In this document: positions 58,511 to 64,000 of the stretch, one piece after another
Position numbering within the stretch: position 1 is the stretch's first letter
How the letters are laid out: each line of letters opens with the position of its first letter
NCBI RefSeq assembly: GCF_001677885.1
Contig: NZ_LOCQ01000053.1
Coordinates: forward strand, 62,001 to 126,000
Origin: Janthinobacterium psychrotolerans
GTDB taxonomy: Bacteria; Pseudomonadota; Gammaproteobacteria; Burkholderiales; Burkholderiaceae_D
Direction of reading: 5' to 3'
DNA length: 64,000 nt
The notes under the pieces: model-generated
What the model was told of the DNA's origin: nothing
Seen by the model: the letters and a program-made list of their open reading frames with translations, nothing else
Database searches by the model: none
Program-made: the position numbers and the translations under genes

Positions 58511-59281
58511 TTACATATGCTTGATGCGCTCGACCATTTCGGCGCCGAAGGCGATGTACGCTTGCGCGCCTTTCGAGCTCGGATCGAAGTTGACACCAGG
58601 TAAGCCATACGACGGCGCTTCGGCCAGGCGCACGTTGCGCGGGATGATGGTCTTGAAGACCTTGTCGCCGAAGTGCTGTTCCAGCTGGGCCGACACCTGT
58701 TGCGATAATGTCATGCGTGGATCGAACATCACGCGCAACAGGCCGATGATCTTCAACTCGGGGTTCAGGTTGGCGTGCACCTTCTTGATGGTGTTGACCA
58801 GGTCCGACAGCCCTTCGAGCGCGTAATACTCGCACTGCATCGGGATAATCACGCCATGCGCGGCGCACAAGCCGTTCAGGGTCAGCATCGACAGCGCCGG
58901 CGGACAATCGACCAGGATGAAGTCGTAGTCGCCATCGACTTCGGCCAGCGCATCCTTCAGGCGGCTTTCGCGGCGGTCCAGTTCCACCATCTCCACTTCG
59001 GCGCCGGCCAGTTCGCGGTTCGACGGCAGCACATCGAAGCGTCCCGCTTCCGAACGCTGGCGTGCCGTCCTGACATCGGACTCGCCCAGCATCACTTCAT
59101 ACGTCGAGGCATGCAGGCCGGCCTTGTTGATGCCGGCGCCCATGGTGGCATTGCCTTGCGGATCGAGGTCGACCAGCAGCACACGCTGGTCCAGTTTGGC
59201 CAGGCCGGCGGACAGGTTGACGCTCGTTGTGGTTTTACCAACACCACCCTTTTGATTTGCTACACAAAAAATTTTGGCCAT
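58511..59281 (-). CDS. parA: Chromosome partitioning ATPase ParA
   Basis: This 256-residue deviant-Walker ATPase moves origin regions with ParB. The motifs are VANQKGGVGKTTTSVNL (Walker A' with signature lysine), VLLVDLDPQGNAT, DFILVDCPPALSMLTLN and IPMQCEYYALEGL. Start at 59281 begins MAKIFCVANQKGG. The 9-bp array at 59344-59451 lies 63 bp upstream. Confidence 0.96.
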   Translation of the reverse strand: MAKIFCVANQKGGVGKTTTSVNLSAGLAKLDQRVLLVDLDPQGNATMGAGINKAGLHASTYEVMLGESDVRTARQRSEAGRFDVLPSNRELAGAEVEMVELDRRESRLKDALAEVDGDYDFILVDCPPALSMLTLNGLCAAHGVIIPMQCEYYALEGLSDLVNTIKKVHANLNPELKIIGLLRVMFDPRMTLSQQVSAQLEQHFGDKVFKTIIPRNVRLAEAPSYGLPGVNFDPSSKGAQAYIAFGAEMVERIKHM

Positions 59282-59343
59282 GTATCTTCTAGTTGTAAAT
59301 GGATGCAAACTTCATTGTCGCGTTCCGGCTTGCGCCAAAAACG

Positions 59344-59451
59344 ATTTATACTGTTTATTCGATTTATACCATTTATATGATATAAATCGTTTATATCATT
59401 TATACTGTTTATATAATTTATACCGTATAAATTATTTATATCGTTTATTTT
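59344..59451. repeat. AT-rich 9-bp tandem array, 12 units
   Basis: Twelve consecutive 9-mers with an exact 9-bp period, consensus RTTTATAYN on the plus strand: ATTTATACT, GTTTATTCG, ATTTATACC, ATTTATATG, ATATAAATC, GTTTATATC, ATTTATACT, GTTTATATA, ATTTATACC, GTATAAATT, ATTTATATC, GTTTATTTT. Units 5 and 10 are inverted (GATTTATAT and AATTTATAC when reverse-complemented). Only 17 of 108 bases are G or C, in a clearly GC-rich genome. It lies in the rsmG-parA gap, just beyond the rsmG stop codon. Confidence 0.97.
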
Positions 59452-59458
59452 TCAGCCT

Positions 59459-60103
59459 TCAAATTCTTGTTATATACACCAGATGACGCTCTGCATTTAG
59501 CCCTGGCACCTGAATCGGGGTCAATTTCGTCACTTTCCAGTCTGCCGGCAGTCGCTCGCGCTCGTCTGGTGGCGCCACCCCTTTCAAGGCGATGAATTGA
59601 CCGCCCTCGGCCAACACGTGGTTCGACCAGTTGACGAAGTCCGACAGGTCGGCAAAGGCGCGCGAGGTGATCACGTCAAATTTCTGCTGCACTTCCAGCT
59701 GCTCCACGCGCTTGGTGTACACCGTGACGTTGGCCAGGCCCAGTTCGGCCTTCACCTGCGTCAAAAACGCGGTCTTCTTGTGCACCGTATCGATCATCGA
59801 CACCTTGATATCGGGCCGCGCGATGGCCAGCACCATGCCCGGCAGGCCGCCACCGGCGCCCACGTCAAGCACGTTTTTGGCCTCCGCGAAAGCAGGCACG
59901 GCCGCCAGCGAATCGAGCACGTGCAGGGTCAGCATCTGCAGCGGATCGCGCACCGAGGTCAGGTTGTAGACGCTGTTCCACTTGGCCAGCAGCGCCAGGT
60001 AATCGAGCAGTTGTTCCGCTTGTGCAGCGCTCAGGTCCAGCCCCAGCGCAGTAATGCCATCATTTAAAATCTGGGCCAATGCGGCCCGGTCAAACTGCTT
60101 CAT
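59459..60103 (-). CDS. rsmG: 16S rRNA (guanine527-N7)-methyltransferase
   Basis: This 214-residue AdoMet-dependent enzyme methylates G527 of 16S rRNA. It has the SAM motif [36 protein letters not shown] and [15 protein letters not shown], with the normal GidB length. It overlaps mnmG by 4 bp. Confidence 0.96.
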   Translation of the reverse strand: MKQFDRAALAQILNDGITALGLDLSAAQAEQLLDYLALLAKWNSVYNLTSVRDPLQMLTLHVLDSLAAVPAFAEAKNVLDVGAGGGLPGMVLAIARPDIKVSMIDTVHKKTAFLTQVKAELGLANVTVYTKRVEQLEVQQKFDVITSRAFADLSDFVNWSNHVLAEGGQFIALKGVAPPDERERLPADWKVTKLTPIQVPGLNAERHLVYITRI

Positions 60104-62049
60104 TCAACAACCTCGTCCTGTAAATTGGTGGTCTGTATTTCGGCCTGACCTGCGCCGAAACCGCGCTTTTTCAGGTGTACCAGCAGCAGCGAAATGGCGG
60201 CCGGCGTGACGCCGGAAATGCGCGAGGCCTGACCCAGGGTTTCCGGGCGCTGCTTGTCGAGTTTCTGGCGCACTTCGACCGACAGCGCGCCGATATCGAG
60301 GTAGTTGAAACCGTCGGGCAAGGCCAGGTTTTCATAGTGTTCGTGACGCTCGATTTCCTTGCTCTGGCGCTCGATATAGCCGGCGTACTTGAGCTGGATT
60401 TCCACCTGTTCGCGCACCGCCGGGTCTTCCACGCCGGGGCCGGCCAGGGCTTGTCCTGCCATGCCCGTCATGCTCATCAGGGTGTCGTAGGCCACGTTCG
60501 GGCGGCGCAGCAGGTCCGCCAGCGAGTATTCACGCTCGATGGCCTGGCCAACGATACGCTCCGATTCGGCCGCCGCCAGGATGCGCGGATTGACCCACGT
60601 GGAACGCAGGCGCTCGAGTTCAAGCGCCACCGCTTCGCGCTTGCGTTCGAACGCTTCCCACTGCGCATCGCCGACGCAGCCCAAAGCGCGGCCGATTTCC
60701 GTCAAGCGCATGTCGGCATTGTCTTCACGCAGGCTCAATCTGTACTCGGCACGGCTGGTAAACATGCGGTAAGGCTCCTGCACGCCTTGCGTGATCAGGT
60801 CGTCGACCAGCACACCCAGGTAGGCTTCGGAGCGCCCTGGCGTCCACGAGTCCTTGCCTTGCGTCAGCAATGCGGCGTTCAGGCCTGCCAGCATGCCTTG
60901 CGCGGCCGCTTCTTCGTAACCGGTGGTGCCGTTGATCTGGCCGGCAAAGAACAGGCCTGCCACCACCTTGGTTTCCAGCGAGGCCTTCAGGCCGCGCGGA
61001 TCGAAATAATCGTATTCGATGGCATAGCCGGGTCTTAAAATATGCGCGTTTTCCATGCCTTTCATCGAGCGCACCAGGGCGATCTGCACGTCGAATGGCA
61101 GGCTGGTGGAGATGCCGTTCGGATAGAATTCATGCGTCGTCAAGCCTTCCGGCTCGAGGAAAATCTGGTGCGATTCCTTGCCTGCAAAGCGGTGGATCTT
61201 GTCTTCGATCGACGGGCAATAACGCGGTCCCACGCCTTCGATCACGCCGGTATACATGGGACTGCGATCAAGGCCGGCGCGGATAATGTCATGCGTCTGG
61301 CTATTGGTGTGGGTGATCCAGCACGGCACCTGTTGCGGGTGCATGGCCGTGTTGCCCATGACCGAAAACACGGGCACCGGATCGAGGTCGCCCGGCTGTT
61401 CCTGCATCACGGAAAAGTCGATGCTGCGTCCGTCAATGCGTGGCGGCGTGCCGGTTTTCAGGCGGCCTTGCGGCAGTTTCAGTTCCTTCAGGCGGGCGGA
61501 CAAGGAGATCGCCGGCGGGTCGCCGGCGCGGCCAGCCGAGTAGTTGTTCAGGCCGACGTGGATCTTGCCGTCGAGGAAGGTACCGGCCGTCAGCACCACG
61601 GCACGCGCCAGGAACTTCAGGCCGATCTGGGTGACAGCGCCGACCACGCGGTCGCCTTCGACGATCAGGTCATCGACCGCCTGCTGGAACAGCCACAGAT
61701 TGGGCTGGTTTTCCAGCCGCGACCGGATCGCGGCCTTGTATAAAATACGGTCGGCCTGGGCGCGCGTGGCGCGTACTGCCGGGCCTTTCGAGGAATTCAG
61801 GATGCGGAACTGGATGCCGGACTCGTCGGTGGCAATCGCCATCGCGCCGCCCATGGCGTCGACCTCCTTGACCAGATGGCCCTTGCCGATGCCGCCGATC
61901 GACGGATTGCACGACATCTGGCCCAGGGTCTCGATATTATGCGTGAGCAAAAGCGTCTTCTGCCCCATGCGGGCGGAAACGAGGGCCGCCTCGGTACCGG
62001 CGTGACCACCACCGACGACGATGACGTCGAATTCTGTAGGAAATAACAT
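60100..62049 (-). CDS. mnmG: tRNA uridine 5-carboxymethylaminomethyl modification enzyme MnmG
   Basis: This 649-residue FAD-dependent enzyme, with MnmE, modifies the wobble uridine. It has the FAD motif [64 protein letters not shown] and a C-terminal helical domain with [20 protein letters not shown]. The reading frame is complete. Confidence 0.97.
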   Translation of the reverse strand: MLFPTEFDVIVVGGGHAGTEAALVSARMGQKTLLLTHNIETLGQMSCNPSIGGIGKGHLVKEVDAMGGAMAIATDESGIQFRILNSSKGPAVRATRAQADRILYKAAIRSRLENQPNLWLFQQAVDDLIVEGDRVVGAVTQIGLKFLARAVVLTAGTFLDGKIHVGLNNYSAGRAGDPPAISLSARLKELKLPQGRLKTGTPPRIDGRSIDFSVMQEQPGDLDPVPVFSVMGNTAMHPQQVPCWITHTNSQTHDIIRAGLDRSPMYTGVIEGVGPRYCPSIEDKIHRFAGKESHQIFLEPEGLTTHEFYPNGISTSLPFDVQIALVRSMKGMENAHILRPGYAIEYDYFDPRGLKASLETKVVAGLFFAGQINGTTGYEEAAAQGMLAGLNAALLTQGKDSWTPGRSEAYLGVLVDDLITQGVQEPYRMFTSRAEYRLSLREDNADMRLTEIGRALGCVGDAQWEAFERKREAVALELERLRSTWVNPRILAAAESERIVGQAIEREYSLADLLRRPNVAYDTLMSMTGMAGQALAGPGVEDPAVREQVEIQLKYAGYIERQSKEIERHEHYENLALPDGFNYLDIGALSVEVRQKLDKQRPETLGQASRISGVTPAAISLLLVHLKKRGFGAGQAEIQTTNLQDEVVE

Positions 62050-62168
62050 GAGTAATAGGTAATTGCGAGGAGTGAGCTCCGATTATAGAGTCTTTTTGCA
62101 GCCATAACTTTTTACGGGCCATTTTTTGCCTATTTTTTACTCAGCAAGCAAGCCAGGCATCGTTTTTT

Positions 62169-62184
62169 TGTTCCACGTGAAACA
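62169..62184. promoter_or_regulatory. parS site 1
   Basis: TGTTCCACGTGAAACA differs by one base from the usual parS TGTTTCACGTGAAACA. It lies 120 bp upstream of mnmG. Confidence 0.9.
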
Positions 62185-62204
62185 ACGCTGAGGTTCGTCA
62201 AGAT

Positions 62205-62220
62205 GGTTTCACGTGGAACA
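62205..62220. promoter_or_regulatory. parS site 2
   Basis: GGTTTCACGTGGAACA, with the central CACGTG and both arms of the parS palindrome, 36 bp from site 1 centre to centre. It touches the ATG at 62220 of the extended alcohol dehydrogenase frame. Confidence 0.87.
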
Positions 62221-62276
62221 TGCGTTATCGCAAAAAGCGGAGTAAGCTCGTGGAACCTTCTTCTCCGGGAGTTCGC

Positions 62277-63434
62277 ATGTCCGCCTTTCAGTTCCGCACC
62301 GTTCCCCATCTGATCAGTGAACCGGGCGCCAGCAGCCAGTTAGGTCTCCATGTACGCCACCACTTCCCCGCCGTGCGCCGCGTGCTGCTGGTCACCGATC
62401 CCGGCTTTCTTGCCACCGGCCTGGTCGATGGGCCGCTGCGCAGCTTGCGGGACGCGGCCATCGCAGTGCAGGTGTTTTCGGATGTCCAGGCCGACCCGCC
62501 GGAGTCGGTGGTAGTGGCCGCCGTGGAGCACGCCAGATTGTTTCACGTGGAACTGGTGATCGGCCTCGGTGGCGGCAGCTCGATGGATGTGGCCAAGCTG
62601 ATCGCGGTGCTGGCGCCAGGCCAACAAGCGCTGGCCGACATGTATGGCATCGGCAAGGTGCAAGGGTCGCGCCTGCCGCTGGTGCAGCTGCCGACCACCG
62701 CCGGTACCGGCTCGGAAGTGACACCTATTTCGATTGTCACCACTGGCGCCACCAGCAAGATGGGGGTGGTGGCGCCGCAGCTGTATGCGGACCTGGCCAT
62801 CCTCGACGCCAGCCTGACCCTGGGCTTGCCACCGGCAGTGACGGCGGCGACCGGCATCGACGCCATGGTGCATGCGATCGAAGCGTACACCACAGCCCAT
62901 TTGAAAAATCCCCTGTCCGATATGCTGGCGCGTGAAGCCCTGTCCTTGTTGTCCACCAACCTGCTGCGCGTGTGTCGCAACGGCCAGGACCTGGTGGCGC
63001 GGCAAGCCATGCTGCTGGGCGCCATGCTGGCTGGCCAGGCATTTTCCAACGCGCCCGTCGCCGCCGTGCATGCCCTCGCCTATCCGATCGGCGGCATGTT
63101 TCACGTGCCCCATGGGTTGTCGAATGCGCTGGTGCTGCCACATGTGCTGCGCTTTAACCTCAGCCATGCCACACCCTTGTATGCGGAACTGGCGGCCATC
63201 GTTGCACCACAAGCGACCGGCAGCGAGGAAGCGCGCGCAGAAGGTTTGATCACCGCGCTGCAGGCGCTGGCGTTGGAAACGGGCATCGCGCGCACCCTGC
63301 ATGAGGTGGGCATAGTCGAAGGCGACCTCGACGCGCTGGCCGAAGCCGCCATGCTGCAGACGCGCTTGCTGGGCAATAACCCGCGCACGGTCGCTTTACA
63401 AGACGCACGCGCCATTTATGCGGCTGCTTGGTGA
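62277..63434 (+). CDS. Iron-containing alcohol dehydrogenase
   Basis: This 385-residue group III dehydrogenase has the NAD(P) site GLGGGSSMDVAKLIAVL, PTTAGTGSEVTPISIV and metal ligands GIDAMVHAIEAY (Asp and His) and AVHALAYPIGGMFHVPHG (two His). GGGAG at 62267-62271 supports the ATG at 62277; ATG 62220 would add 19 residues and overlap parS. The substrate is unknown. A parS site lies inside the gene at 62539-62554. Confidence 0.9.
   Translation: MSAFQFRTVPHLISEPGASSQLGLHVRHHFPAVRRVLLVTDPGFLATGLVDGPLRSLRDAAIAVQVFSDVQADPPESVVVAAVEHARLFHVELVIGLGGGSSMDVAKLIAVLAPGQQALADMYGIGKVQGSRLPLVQLPTTAGTGSEVTPISIVTTGATSKMGVVAPQLYADLAILDASLTLGLPPAVTAATGIDAMVHAIEAYTTAHLKNPLSDMLAREALSLLSTNLLRVCRNGQDLVARQAMLLGAMLAGQAFSNAPVAAVHALAYPIGGMFHVPHGLSNALVLPHVLRFNLSHATPLYAELAAIVAPQATGSEEARAEGLITALQALALETGIARTLHEVGIVEGDLDALAEAAMLQTRLLGNNPRTVALQDARAIYAAAW
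62539..62554. promoter_or_regulatory. parS site 3, inside the alcohol dehydrogenase gene
   Basis: TGTTTCACGTGGAACT fits the parS palindrome with the central CACGTG and one arm perfect. It encodes LFHVEL in the dehydrogenase. A further half-site, TGTTTCACGTG followed by CCCC, occurs at 63097-63111. Confidence 0.82.
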
Positions 63435-63477
63435 AGCAGCACACCGAAGCTGCCGCTGACGCTGGTACACTAGCAGC

Positions 63478-64000
63478 ATGAAGACCGCCATTTCCATCCA
63501 TCCGGACGCCACCGTCTTTCCTTACCAGGGATGTGCCGGTTGCCATGACAGCGAACCGCTGCCATTTTCCTTCGAGTATGCCTATCAACCCATCGTGGAT
63601 TTGGACACGCGCAGCATCTACGCCTATGAGGCGCTGGTACGCGGCCCGAACGGCGAAAGCGCCGCCAGCGTGCTGGCGCAGGTAACCGATGAAAACCGCT
63701 ACCGCTTCGACCAGGCTTGCCGCGTCAAGGCGGTAGCCGGCGCCGCGCGGCTGGGCATGCAGCAATTCCTGTCGATTAATTTTTTGCCGAATGCCGTCTA
63801 CCGTCCCGAGGTCTGCATCCGCAGCACCCTGGAAGCGGCGCGCACGCACAACTTCCCGACCGATAAAATCATCTTTGAAGTCACGGAAGGCGAGCGGGTG
63901 CAGGACCGCCCTCACCTGGTCAATATCTTCCGCGAATACCGGCGCTTTGGTTTCCAGACCGCCATCGACGATTTTGGCGCCGGTTACGCAGGCCTGAACC
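63478..64000 (+). CDS. EAL-domain cyclic-di-GMP phosphodiesterase (3'-truncated by the window)
   Basis: The first 174 residues are present. The EAL domain begins FEYAYQPIVDL, followed by YEALVRG (EAL signature), FLSINFLPNAVY, IIFEVTEGERV and TAIDDFGAGYAGLN (metal and loop residues), so the visible active-site residues are intact. The end of the gene lies beyond the window. The 43-bp gap after the alcohol dehydrogenase suggests possible cotranscription. Residues 19-23 read CAGCH (see rejected observations). Confidence 0.9.
   Translation, partial: MKTAISIHPDATVFPYQGCAGCHDSEPLPFSFEYAYQPIVDLDTRSIYAYEALVRGPNGESAASVLAQVTDENRYRFDQACRVKAVAGAARLGMQQFLSINFLPNAVYRPEVCIRSTLEAARTHNFPTDKIIFEVTEGERVQDRPHLVNIFREYRRFGFQTAIDDFGAGYAGLN

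Noticed and set aside
59280-59486. Plus-strand ORF through the 9-bp array giving LYx repeats
   Set aside because: A 9-bp period always gives a three-residue repeat when the frame happens to be open. The start is antisense to the parA start, and no ribosome-binding site or domain supports it.
60591-60606. Possible extra parS (TGACCCACGTGGAACG) in mnmG
   Set aside because: One arm has two mismatches in the positions that matter most, so it is weaker than the three listed sites.
62050-62276. Possible replication origin upstream of mnmG
   Set aside because: The spacer is short and I found no DnaA boxes (TTATNCACA); only parS sites were seen. The origin may lie outside the window.
63532-63546. 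CAGCH (CxxCH heme-type motif) in the EAL protein
   Set aside because: No signal peptide precedes it and EAL domains work in the cytoplasm, where c-type heme is not attached. Most likely chance.

Overview
The window is high-GC bacterial DNA that best fits a betaproteobacterium of the order Burkholderiales, most likely Oxalobacteraceae (Janthinobacterium/Massilia/Duganella-like). Reasons: the origin-proximal block mnmG-rsmG-parA-parB followed by atpIBEFHAGDC, an argB / HAD nucleotidase / slmA neighbourhood, PHB-depolymerase-type enzymes, and oxidative sugar catabolism with ChvE-type transport. The genus is inferred from gene order and protein flavour and was not checked against a database.

Layout. 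1-4.4 kb: the end of a Liv-type ABC transporter (permease, binding protein, ATPase) and a PaaK-like ligase, pointing to uptake and CoA activation of an organic acid. 4.4-14 kb: hpt, a nitronate monooxygenase-like enzyme, an MBL hydrolase with a DUF1289 protein, a ribbon-helix-helix regulator, a PHB-depolymerase-family esterase, a hybrid kinase / HD-GYP regulator pair, and a small CWC zinc-binding protein. 14-23.3 kb: argB, tRNA-Thr(GGT), a TraB/GumN protein, a HAD nucleotidase, slmA, a PabB-PabC fusion, a secreted glutathione peroxidase, a second PHB-depolymerase-family enzyme, PPK2 and a CoA-binding protein.

23.3-42.1 kb is a sugar-acid catabolic island. On the minus strand, xylX-xylB-xylD-xylF-xylG-xylH-xylR-mutarotase encode xylose uptake and a Weimberg-type oxidative route. 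They are followed by dgoK, an arabinonate/galactonate-type dehydratase, an SMP-30 lactonase and a KDPG/KDPGal-type aldolase. Divergently, chvE-gguA-gguB encode a second sugar ABC transporter. Alpha-ketoglutarate semialdehyde dehydrogenase, needed to finish the Weimberg route, is not in the window.

42.1-50.0 kb holds a divergent cluster that looks like one uncharacterised system. A membrane aminopropyltransferase and a Tat-type FAD oxidase read leftward. DUF350, SPFH/SHOCT, DUF4178, a tiny Gly/Ser-rich membrane protein, an AdoMet decarboxylase and a lipoprotein read rightward. The two outward halves share a 97-bp start region.

50.2-64 kb is origin-proximal housekeeping: the complete ATP synthase operon with a strong promoter, parAB, rsmG, mnmG, at least three parS sites beside mnmG (one inside an alcohol dehydrogenase gene), and the start of an EAL-domain protein. 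Between rsmG and parA lies an exact 9-bp-period, 12-unit, 16% GC array, the most unusual DNA in the window. Two families of palindromic intergenic repeats are spread through the region; one sits directly 3' of two transporter binding-protein genes.
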